Source: Pseudomonadota bacterium (GTDB lineage Bacteria > Pseudomonadota > Alphaproteobacteria > UBA9655). From it: a stretch of DNA of 10,043 bases. The stretch lies in NCBI GenBank assembly GCA_021809225.1, contig JAKBAL010000042.1, positions 1 to 10,043 of the forward strand, written 5' to 3'. Both the position numbers and the translations under genes were made by a program. This document shows positions 1-4,737 of the stretch, piece after piece; the stretch's first letter is position 1; each line of letters begins with the position of its first letter. The notes beneath the pieces are model-generated. The model had not been told where the DNA came from and searched no databases. It saw only the letters and a list, made by a program, of their open reading frames with translations.

Positions 1-92
1 AAATGAAACGTCAGTCTATTAAAAGACTTAGAAAAATGGCGGGGTGGGATGATAACATCCTTTCCACCATCCTCTCTCAAAAATTTTCATGA
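1..92 (+). CDS. C-terminal end of an unidentified protein (partial)
   Basis: An open frame enters from the left edge and stops at TGA 90-92, giving about 29 visible residues that begin near MKRQSIKRLRKMAGW and end in SQKFS. The piece is basic at first and then amphipathic. I do not recognise the family. There is an in-frame ATG at position 3, so a 29-residue stand-alone peptide cannot be excluded, but the sequence needed to see a ribosome-binding site lies outside the window. A weak hairpin just after the stop would fit the end of a transcription unit. Support is only an open frame plus a plausible residue composition. Confidence 0.35.
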   Translation, partial: MKRQSIKRLRKMAGWDDNILSTILSQKFS

Positions 93-110
93 GGTGGCCC
101 TGATGATGAG

Positions 111-132
111 AAGCACCCTTGTGGGCTTTTTA
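111..132 (+). terminator. weak possible terminator hairpin
   Basis: An imperfect hairpin pairs AAG and CCC (left arm, with a bulge) with GGG and CTT (right arm), followed by a short T-run at 126-131. It lies between the stop of the upstream partial gene and the start of the bufferin-like precursor. The stem is short and imperfect, so this is a weak call that rests partly on its position. Confidence 0.3.
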
Positions 133-186
133 GGGAACATGTAACCTTATCTAAAAATTACGCCTCTCGTGTAATCTAACAAGAAT

Positions 187-200
187 AAGGAATTCAAATG
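187..200 (+). promoter_or_regulatory. ribosome-binding site of the bufferin-like precursor
   Basis: AAGGA lies 7 bases before ATG 198-200 and fixes the start of the precursor gene. Confidence 0.6.
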
Positions 201-473
201 AAAAAAACAACCATAACATCCATTATTGCCGCTGCTTTTAGCCTTGTCATTTTTGAAGCAGCCCAAGCTGCAGAAGAAAGTAAGACAGAAGATTGGAAAT
301 CGGGCTCCCTTGCGGGAGATAATACGGAGGGAAAAGATGCTAATCTTATAAAAGTGGGAGCACATGACTGTCCGGGCGGCTGTCCTGGTCATGATCAAGG
401 TCCAGAGCAACAAAGAGAAGCTCAATTTCCTGAAGGAGCTGCAGAGAGAATTGGTGTACCTGAAGAGAATTAA
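198..473 (+). CDS. small exported Cys-x3-Cys peptide, candidate bufferin-like MNIO substrate
   Basis: This 91-residue protein starts with a Sec-type signal peptide: MKKTT, a hydrophobic stretch at about residues 8-19, and a probable cleavage after AQA at about residue 24. The mature part is acidic and hydrophilic. Its only two cysteines, C58 and C62, lie in the motif HDCPGGCPGH. It is followed by genes for a MNIO/DUF692 enzyme and a DUF2063 protein, the order seen in bufferin (buf/hvf) clusters, where the enzyme pair turns cysteines of an exported peptide into copper-binding thiooxazoles. Position, signal peptide and the Gly/Cys/His core suggest that it is the substrate. It does not match the four-Cys DUF2282 pattern or the EGKC-repeat pattern of bufferins I know, so assignment as a modified peptide is inference. 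Calling it an exported small protein is much safer. Confidence 0.72.
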   Translation: MKKTTITSIIAAAFSLVIFEAAQAAEESKTEDWKSGSLAGDNTEGKDANLIKVGAHDCPGGCPGHDQGPEQQREAQFPEGAAERIGVPEEN

Positions 474-505
474 GAACCTTTTTGAACTTATACTCAATCA
501 AAAGT

Positions 506-520
506 GGAGATTGACTCTTG
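506..520 (+). promoter_or_regulatory. ribosome-binding site supporting a TTG start
   Basis: GGAGA at 506-510 lies 7 bases before TTG 518-520. This is the only well-spaced Shine-Dalgarno sequence ahead of the conserved MNIO domain. It supports a start upstream of the palindromic element, so the element would be translated. Confidence 0.55.
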
Positions 521-1465
521 ACGTTTAAAGAACTGGATTGCTTCGGGCTATCGCCCTCGCAAAGACGACCGGGGGGACCGTCTTTGCGAGGTTCCACAGG
601 AACCGAAGCAATCCAGAAAATCTTATTTCCCCATAACCTAGTCGGCGTTGGTTTGCGCCATCCCCACTATTCCTATATTTTGGAAAATAAGCCTTCTATT
701 GGATGGTTTGAAGTTCATAGTGAAAATTATTTTATGAAGGGAGGTCCCTCTCTTCAATTTTTAGAAAAGATTCGCGAGGATTACCCGTTAAGTCTGCATG
801 GTATCGGCCTTTCTTTAGGATCGGCGGAGGGACTGGATCTCAACCACTTAAGCCAATTGAAAGACCTTATACACCGGTTTTCTCCTTTTTTGGTTTCCGA
901 GCATTTATCTTGGTCTGTTGTTCAGGGGACCTACCTTTCTGATCTCTTGCCTGTGCCGTATACAGAGGAAACTCTTGCTTGTTTTGCTCAACATATTGAT
1001 GAAGCCCAAACCTTTTTAGGACGAGAGATTCTTATTGAAAACCCTTCCTCCTATTTGGAATACAAAGAGTCCACTTTTTCCGAAACAGACTTTTTGACAT
1101 CCCTTTGTCAAAAGACAGGGGCAAAGATTTTGCTTGATATCAATAATGTGTATGTCTCCTCTTTTAATCATGGGTGGGATGCCAGCGCCTATTTGCAGGC
1201 TATTTCACCTTCGCTTGTAGGAGAAGTTCATCTTGCTGGCCATAGCCGTAGGACCTTTGAAGATGGGACTGTGCTGCGCGTAGATACCCATTCCTCACGG
1301 GTTTGTGATGAAGTGTGGGAACTTTACGATCAAGCTATACAACGGGGGATATATGCCCCTACGCTTATTGAGTGGGACGTAGACATTCCCGAGTTTGAGG
1401 TCCTTATGGAGGAAGCGAAAGCAGCTCAAGGGTACCTTCAGCAAAAAAAGGTTGCCAATGTTTGA
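518..1465 (+). CDS. bufB: MNIO family (DUF692) peptide-modifying enzyme, BufB/HvfB-like
   Basis: This is a 315-residue multinuclear non-heme iron oxygenase with a TIM-barrel fold. The family oxidises cysteines of ribosomal peptides to thiooxazoles and related groups. The conserved core begins at about residue 41 (NLVGVGLR). Likely iron ligands and family motifs are visible: FEVHSENY (64-71), LHGIGLS (93-99), SEHLSW (127-132), IENPSSY (173-179), LDINN (206-210), EVHLAGH (236-242), DTH (256-258) and EWD (285-287). No expected motif is missing, so it should be active. No ATG precedes the core in frame; TTG 518 has a good ribosome-binding site, and a TTG at 584 lies inside the inserted palindrome. 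Residues 6-33 are encoded entirely by that palindrome. The stop overlaps the start of the next gene by 8 bases, indicating coupled translation with its DUF2063 partner. The gene symbol follows family and context. Confidence 0.93.
   Translation: MTFKELDCFGLSPSQRRPGGPSLRGSTGTEAIQKILFPHNLVGVGLRHPHYSYILENKPSIGWFEVHSENYFMKGGPSLQFLEKIREDYPLSLHGIGLSLGSAEGLDLNHLSQLKDLIHRFSPFLVSEHLSWSVVQGTYLSDLLPVPYTEETLACFAQHIDEAQTFLGREILIENPSSYLEYKESTFSETDFLTSLCQKTGAKILLDINNVYVSSFNHGWDASAYLQAISPSLVGEVHLAGHSRRTFEDGTVLRVDTHSSRVCDEVWELYDQAIQRGIYAPTLIEWDVDIPEFEVLMEEAKAAQGYLQQKKVANV
533..616. repeat. 84-bp nested palindromic element inserted in frame in the MNIO gene
   Basis: Outer arms CTGGATTGCTTCGG (533-546) and CCGAAGCAATCCAG (603-616) are perfect 14-base inverted repeats. 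Inner arms CCTCGCAAAGACG (555-567) and CGTCTTTGCGAGG (579-591) are perfect over 13 bases, and a small GGTTCC/GGAACC hairpin lies at 590-604. The element is 84 bases, exactly 28 codons, and starts on a codon boundary. It adds residues 6-33 of the MNIO protein without shifting the frame. Its sequence style (a Cys-Phe-rich reading of TGCTTCG, ends in CAATCCAG) resembles dispersed palindromic elements found in many bacterial genomes and recalls the Rickettsia palindromic elements found inside genes. It encodes no transposase, so it would be a non-autonomous, MITE-like element. Copy number elsewhere in the genome cannot be seen here. Confidence 0.88.
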
Positions 1466-2219
1466 TTTTCTCTCTCTTCAAAAGGATTTTTTAGAAAGTT
1501 TTCGAGGAGGCGCTTCTTTTGAAAGCTATATTAAAGTGAAGGGACCTTCCCCTGAAAATCGCTTTGCGGTTTATCATACGAATATTACGGAATCTCTTCG
1601 AAAGGGGCTTGCCATCATCTATCCCTTAACATGGGAATTGATTGGCGAGAATTGCGCCAATGGAGCCGCTTACACCTTTATACGTGAAGGAACATCATTC
1701 CCAACAACGGGGAATCTTAATGATTGGGGAGAAACATTTCCTGACTTTTTGGAACGCTTTCCTCCCACACAAACTCTTGCCTATCTCCCCGACTTTGCGC
1801 GAATGGAATGGCTTAAACATCTGTCTTATGGCGCCCCTGATGTTTCTTCCCTAAATGGATATGATTTTAAAGATATGGATTCTGAAGGGTATGCCAAACT
1901 TCTCTTAAAACTGCATCCTTCGGCCCATCTTTTTTCCTCTTCTTATCCCTTAGACCAGGTCTTGGCGGTTGTGAAAGGGGATGTGGAATCCATTGAACTT
2001 GAAAACCGAAAGTCAAACGCCCTCATCATAAGACCTGCCCAATTCGTTTATATCCATTGGCTTTCAGACAGTGATTTTGCTTTTTTCTCTTACCTTCACA
2101 GGGGTGATTCTTTGATGGATGCGATTGAAAAAAGTGACGAAAAAGTATTTCAATTTCATGAAACACTTTCCTTTTCTCTTCGTAATGGGTTATTTTCTGA
2201 ATATGCGTTCTTATCATAA
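1458..2219 (+). CDS. bufC: DUF2063 partner protein of the MNIO enzyme, BufC/HvfC-like
   Basis: This 253-residue protein is the usual companion of MNIO enzymes; members bind the precursor peptide and present it to the oxygenase. The N-terminal DUF2063 domain (about residues 5-125) shows family hallmarks: RFAVYHTN (35-42), a following Leu/Ala/Ile helix, FPTTGNLNDWGETFPDFL (81-98) and YLPDFARMEWL (109-119). The C-terminal half (about 130-253) is the variable beta-rich domain, including HWLSDSDFAFF and a final LF-S-LRNGLFSEYAFL-type helix. ATG 1458 is chosen because family members begin right at this MFDFLSLQKDFL segment and because it overlaps the previous stop by 8 bases. A longer reading from 1395 would add basic residues that overlap the MNIO C-terminus. 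The overlap implies translational coupling with the enzyme. Confidence 0.9.
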   Translation: MFDFLSLQKDFLESFRGGASFESYIKVKGPSPENRFAVYHTNITESLRKGLAIIYPLTWELIGENCANGAAYTFIREGTSFPTTGNLNDWGETFPDFLERFPPTQTLAYLPDFARMEWLKHLSYGAPDVSSLNGYDFKDMDSEGYAKLLLKLHPSAHLFSSSYPLDQVLAVVKGDVESIELENRKSNALIIRPAQFVYIHWLSDSDFAFFSYLHRGDSLMDAIEKSDEKVFQFHETLSFSLRNGLFSEYAFLS

Positions 2220-2237
2220 TAAAAAAAGGCAAATTGG

Positions 2238-2699
2238 ATGGCGTATTCTAAAAGTTCACAGCGTTCGACTATCGTAAGATACTATTTAAACGTAATCTTC
2301 TTTCTTGAAAGGAGTATTGGTCCCTTTCTTTTTTTCTCCATTCGGCTTTGGATGGCGCAGATTTTTTGGCACGCCGGTCTTTCAAAAATCCAAAGTTGGT
2401 CTACAACACTTCTTTTGTTTCAAAGCGAATATAAAGTCCCTTATATCTCTCCAGAGATTGCGGCCTATCTTGTTACGATCACAGAATTAGGATGCCCCAT
2501 TCTTCTTGTGGTGGGTTTTGCTACCCGACTTGCTGTTATCCCTATGTTAATCATAACGGCTGTTATTCAGGCTACTTATCTTTGTATAAATGAGCATCTC
2601 TATTGGGCTATGCTCCTGGGTCTTCTTCTCTGTTATGGTCCAGGCAAAATCTCTCTCGATTTTTTCTTCCGAAGGGGAAAAGAAAGAAAATTCGGTTAA
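2238..2699 (+). CDS. DoxX-family integral membrane protein
   Basis: This 153-residue protein has four predicted membrane segments at about residues 28-48, 72-95, 96-115 and 118-140. Family features are the RLWMAQIFWHAGLSKI segment in and after the first helix, the glycine-rich TELGCPILLVVGFATRLA region, and the closing YGPGKISLD motif followed by a basic tail. DoxX proteins are often encoded beside bufferin genes (HvfX-like), though their precise biochemical role there is unclear; a redox or membrane partner role is inference. The gene begins 18 bases after the bufC stop with an AAAGG ribosome-binding site 8 bases before ATG. It is most likely part of the same operon. Confidence 0.85.
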   Translation: MAYSKSSQRSTIVRYYLNVIFFLERSIGPFLFFSIRLWMAQIFWHAGLSKIQSWSTTLLLFQSEYKVPYISPEIAAYLVTITELGCPILLVVGFATRLAVIPMLIITAVIQATYLCINEHLYWAMLLGLLLCYGPGKISLDFFFRRGKERKFG

Positions 2700-2712
2700 G
2701 TTTAAGGTTTTC

Positions 2713-3285
2713 ATGAGAGTTATTGGTGGAAAATATCGAGGCAAAAAAATTGTTACTCCCTCCCATCAGGGGACACGCCCTACCTCTGATCGAGCACGGG
2801 AAACAATTTTCAATATTCTTCTCCATAATCCTGCGTTTGGCTCAAAGGTTTTGATCGACAAGGGAGTCTTAGACGTTTTTGCTGGCACGGGTGCTTTAGG
2901 ACTCGAAAGCCTTTCAAGGGGGGCTAAATCTGTCACCTTTATTGAAAATGATAAGGCGGCTCTTTCTATTTTATATGAAAATGTGGAGGATTTTGGTCTT
3001 TCTCGCATTTGTGTTTTAGAACAAGATGCAGCTCATCTCCCCATGGCTCCAGTAACTCCTTTTGATCTTATTTTTTTGGATCCACCCTATCATCAGAATC
3101 TTGTTCTTCCCGCGTTAACGCAACTTGTCGCGCAAGGTTGGCTATCTGCGGACGCTGTCATTGTTATTGAAATTGCAAAAAATGAGTCTCTTCATTTGCC
3201 TTCTTTTCTGGAGTGTGTGGTAGAGCGAACCTCGGGTGCAGCAAAGATTTTGTTTTGTAAAAGTAGATATAGTATAAAATATTAA
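2713..3285 (+). CDS. rsmD: 16S rRNA (guanine966-N2)-methyltransferase RsmD
   Basis: This 190-residue cytoplasmic enzyme methylates G966 of 16S rRNA using S-adenosylmethionine. The RsmD start MRVIGGKYRGKKI is followed by RPTSDRARETIFNIL (22-36), the SAM-binding glycine motif LDVFAGTGALGLESLSRG (53-70), acidic residues FIEND (76-80), and the catalytic LDPPY motif (122-126). Length is normal for the family. ATG 2713 is preferred over an earlier in-frame start at 2590, because AAGG lies 5 bases upstream and the family N-terminus begins exactly there. The gene follows the DoxX gene by 13 bases, so ribosome-maturation and putative copper-peptide genes probably share a transcript. No terminator with a T-run is seen after its stop. 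Confidence 0.95.
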   Translation: MRVIGGKYRGKKIVTPSHQGTRPTSDRARETIFNILLHNPAFGSKVLIDKGVLDVFAGTGALGLESLSRGAKSVTFIENDKAALSILYENVEDFGLSRICVLEQDAAHLPMAPVTPFDLIFLDPPYHQNLVLPALTQLVAQGWLSADAVIVIEIAKNESLHLPSFLECVVERTSGAAKILFCKSRYSIKY

Positions 3286-3342
3286 CTATTTCTAAATTGC
3301 TTTCTAGTATTCTATTAATATGGAATAATAAATAAATTGAAT

Positions 3343-3356
3343 GGAGTTGTTTAATG
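3343..3356 (+). promoter_or_regulatory. ribosome-binding site of the 2TM-domain gene
   Basis: GGAG at 3343-3346 lies 7 bases before ATG 3354-3356, supporting that start. The 68 bases between rsmD and this gene are very AT-rich, and a TGGAATAAT sequence at 3321-3329 could be an extended -10 element. No convincing -35 accompanies it. Confidence 0.5.
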
Positions 3357-3683
3357 TTGAGAGAAGAGGAAGTTCGTAAGAAAGTCAAAAACTTATCAAG
3401 ATTTTATATGGACGTTATCTATTTTGGAATTGTAAACGCAATTTTAATCTTGATTTGGCTTACCTTTGATAGAACGGGAACTTTTTGGCCTAAATATGTC
3501 ATTGTTGTGTGGGCAGTTGCTTTAGTTTTTAGAGCTTACCGAATGGGAGTTATTCCCTTCATGTTTCACCGTGTTTCGTTTCTCAGTCAGTCTTGGGAAG
3601 ATAAAAAAGTTAGAGAAATTATTCGTCGCCGCAATATTCTTCATCAAAAAGAACGTTCAGATAAAGATCAAAAGAAAAAATAG
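3354..3683 (+). CDS. 2TM-domain small membrane protein
   Basis: This 109-residue protein resembles the 2TM domain family (pfam 2TM-type). It has an amphipathic charged N-terminus (EEEVRKKVKNLSRFYMD), a first membrane helix at about 17-37 with the typical YFGIVNAILILIW pattern, a second at about 46-64 (KYVIVVWAVALVFRA), and a charged C-terminal helix containing WEDKKVREIIRRR (81-93). In this family that domain is either free-standing or attached to histidine kinases; here no kinase domain is present. Its molecular role is unknown. The C-terminus is lysine-rich (KDQKKK). It precedes the tRNA pair with no visible functional link. Confidence 0.75.
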   Translation: MLREEEVRKKVKNLSRFYMDVIYFGIVNAILILIWLTFDRTGTFWPKYVIVVWAVALVFRAYRMGVIPFMFHRVSFLSQSWEDKKVREIIRRRNILHQKERSDKDQKKK

Positions 3684-3702
3684 GGCAGGCTCTATAGGCC
3701 CT
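3682..3702 (+). terminator. short hairpin after the 2TM gene
   Basis: AGGGC (3682-3686) pairs with GCCCT (3698-3702) around an 11-base loop, beginning within the stop codon. No T-run follows, so intrinsic termination is doubtful. Confidence 0.2.
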
Positions 3703-3738
3703 GAAGGATGAAAATTTCACTAACCACTCCATCAGGGG

Positions 3739-3767
3739 TGGACAAAACATAAATTTTTATTTATAGA
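3739..3767 (+). promoter_or_regulatory. sigma70-type promoter of the tRNA genes
   Basis: TGGACA (3739-3744) and TATAGA (3762-3767) are separated by 17 bases, a near-consensus pair. Predicted transcription would start near 3774, just ahead of tRNA-Phe at 3780. Spacing and position are good; the call is from hexamer match only. Confidence 0.6.
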
Positions 3768-3779
3768 GCTAGCTGGTGA

Positions 3780-3855
3780 GCCCAGATAGCTCAGTTGGTA
3801 GAGCAAGGGACTGAAAATCCCTGTGTCGGCGGTTCAATTCCGTCTCTGGGCACCA
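3780..3855 (+). tRNA. tRNA-Phe (anticodon GAA)
   Basis: The 76-base cloverleaf has a seven-base acceptor stem GCCCAGA/TCTGGGC, a D-arm GCTC/GAGC with AGTTGGTA loop, an anticodon stem AGGGA/TCCCT around loop CTGAAAA (anticodon GAA), a T-arm with loop TTCAATT, and an encoded CCA end. One G-T wobble occurs in the T-stem. It is followed 15 bases later by tRNA-Met, likely in the same transcript. Confidence 0.97.
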
Positions 3856-3870
3856 CCCATCTTAATTTAA

Positions 3871-3947
3871 GGCGGAGTAGCTCAGCTGGTTAGAGCGACG
3901 GAATCATAATCCGTATGTCGGGGGTTCAAGTCCCTCCTCCGCTACCA
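3871..3947 (+). tRNA. tRNA-Met, elongator (anticodon CAT)
   Basis: The 77-base cloverleaf has acceptor stem GGCGGAG/CTCCGCT, D-arm GCTC/GAGC, anticodon stem ACGGA/TCCGT around ATCATAA (anticodon CAT), T-arm GGGGG/CCCTC with loop TTCAAGT, and encoded CCA. It closely resembles the elongator Met tRNA common in alphaproteobacteria. The first acceptor pair is a G-T wobble. It lacks the three G-C pairs next to the anticodon loop and the 1-72 mismatch of initiator tRNA. A CAT anticodon could also mark a lysidine-modified tRNA-Ile, but the overall sequence favours Met. Confidence 0.93.
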
Positions 3948-4025
3948 TCCTTTCTTTTACTGCTTTTTTCATATGAGTCGTCTTATTGCAGGTCGTTTTA
4001 AAACTGATTTTGATTCGATATTTTT

Positions 4026-4067
4026 CTAAAGAAAGTAATTATTAACTTCTTTGGGATATTATATAAT
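4026..4067 (+). promoter_or_regulatory. promoter with overlapping dyad, upstream of the exported-peptide gene
   Basis: A perfect TATAAT -10 (4062-4067) stands 28 bases before the start codon, paired at 17-base spacing with a weak -35 TTATTA (4039-4044). An inverted repeat AAAGAA-A-GT (4028-4036) and ACTTCTTT (4045-4052) brackets the -35, with two further possible outer pairs. It could be an operator, or a transcript-end hairpin for the tRNA genes. No regulator is identified. Confidence 0.45.
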
Positions 4068-4094
4068 AATATATGCAAATAAGGGAGGGTGGTC

Positions 4095-4298
4095 ATGAAA
4101 TTCAAAATTTTAACTATATTAGCACTATGTATTTTATTTTCAGCTGCGGTAGGGGCGGTTGGTATGGATAAGAGTTCGCCACAAGAAATGTTAAAATCTT
4201 TAAAAACAGCTCATGACATTGAAGAGGCAGGCTCCGATACATATGGAGTTGGAGGAAATATTAACATTGACACATTATCAAACAATAAAGGGAGCTAA
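4095..4298 (+). CDS. small exported protein of unknown function
   Basis: This 67-residue protein starts with a signal peptide: MKFK, a hydrophobic core at about residues 5-17 (ILTILALCILFSA), then a likely cleavage near VGAVG at about 20-23. The mature part of about 45 residues is hydrophilic and contains SSPQEMLKSLKTAHDIEEAG followed by a Gly/Asn-rich end. I do not recognise a family. ATG 4095 is chosen because AGGGAGG at 4082-4088 lies 6 bases upstream; a GTG two codons earlier overlaps that site. The next gene, a lipoprotein, starts three bases after the stop, so both products are probably made together in the cell envelope. Confidence 0.7.
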   Translation: MKFKILTILALCILFSAAVGAVGMDKSSPQEMLKSLKTAHDIEEAGSDTYGVGGNINIDTLSNNKGS

Positions 4299-4301
4299 AA
4301 A

Positions 4302-4553
4302 ATGAACGTTAAATGGAAAAAACTTATTTTATTAACATGCTCAGCTTTTGTTTTGGCCAGCTGCGGAGAGAAGAAACCACAGGAAGCCCCAGCACCTGAA
4401 CACAAACAAGAAGCTCCTCTGTTAAAGCTGAAAAAGCCAGAATCCGCCTCTCCATCAGAACAACAACAAAATAAAGAAGGAACACTGACACCGCAGCAAA
4501 AAGAAGAATTGGAAATCGACGAAGATAATGTGATAAATCCCTTTCCAGGATAA
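4302..4553 (+). CDS. small lipoprotein of unknown function
   Basis: This 83-residue protein has a lipoprotein signal: a basic MNVKWKK start, hydrophobic core, and lipobox LASC with the acylated Cys at about residue 21. The mature part is low-complexity, rich in Pro, Glu, Lys and Gln (EKKPQEAPAPEH and repeated short Lys-Pro and Gln runs), and ends in the acidic segment EIDEDNVINPFPG. It resembles a flexible periplasmic linker or tether rather than an enzyme. I do not recognise a family. The ribosome-binding site AAAGGGAG at 4287-4294 overlaps the end of the previous gene, so the two are translationally linked. Confidence 0.7.
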   Translation: MNVKWKKLILLTCSAFVLASCGEKKPQEAPAPEHKQEAPLLKLKKPESASPSEQQQNKEGTLTPQQKEELEIDEDNVINPFPG

Positions 4554-4615
4554 GGCAGAAGAGAGCAGAAGAGAGCAGAAGGGCAGAAGAGAGCAGAAGG
4601 GCAGAAGAGAGCAGA
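4554..4615. repeat. purine-rich tandem repeat (GGGCAGAA / GAGAGCAGAA units)
   Basis: Directly after the lipoprotein stop, three copies of an 18-base unit, close to GGGCAGAAGAGAGCAGAA, alternate with one extra GAGAGCAGAA decamer. The strand is almost entirely purine with periodic C. It is not a CRISPR array: there are no unique spacers. Slipped-strand length variation would be expected. Confidence 0.85.
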
Positions 4616-4652
4616 GTTCAGAAAGAAAGATTTTGACTTATCTGAGTTTTTA

Positions 4653-4676
4653 CTTTTCTGCTTTTCTGCTTTTCTG
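4653..4676. repeat. pyrimidine tandem repeat CTTTTCTG x3
   Basis: Three perfect copies of CTTTTCTG stand head to tail. Their complement, CAGAAAAG, pairs with the upstream purine units (CAGAAGGG, CAGAAGAG) once G-U pairs are allowed. The two tracts can therefore fold into a long RNA stem with a loop of about 37 bases. Confidence 0.8.
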
Positions 4677-4701
4677 TGTCACTGCCTTAACTGTTTCTTC
4701 A

Positions 4702-4737
4702 TTCTCTCTCTTTAAAGTTTAAAGAGGAGAGAAAAAA
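4702..4737 (+). promoter_or_regulatory. hairpin burying the copA ribosome-binding site
   Basis: TTCTCTCTCTTT (4702-4713) pairs with AAAGAGGAGAGAA (4721-4733) over 12 base pairs with one bulged G and a 7-base loop. The right arm contains GAGGAG, the Shine-Dalgarno of copA, 7 bases before ATG 4737. Folding would block ribosome access. The stem is AT/GU-weak enough to melt, so temperature, an upstream alternative pairing with the 4653-4676 or 4554-4615 tracts, or a protein could control it. Function is inferred. Confidence 0.55.

Noticed and set aside
346..597. Reverse-strand open frame across the precursor gene and palindrome
   Set aside because: It is antisense to supported genes, has no family resemblance, and results from the palindrome and codon bias of the + strand.
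1395..1457. Longer N-terminus for the BufC-like gene
   Set aside because: The extra 21 basic residues overlap the MNIO coding end out of frame, and the family begins at the ATG at 1458.
2590..2712. Longer N-terminus for rsmD
   Set aside because: It overlaps the DoxX gene and precedes a standard RsmD start with its own ribosome-binding site at 2713.
4554..4615. CRISPR-like repeats
   Set aside because: Units are contiguous, 8-18 bases long and without unique spacers, and no cas genes are nearby.
4620..4736. CueR-type operator upstream of copA
   Set aside because: I looked for the ACCTT...AAGGT dyad at a promoter with a long spacer and found none; TTGACT at 4633-4638 has no -10 at suitable spacing.
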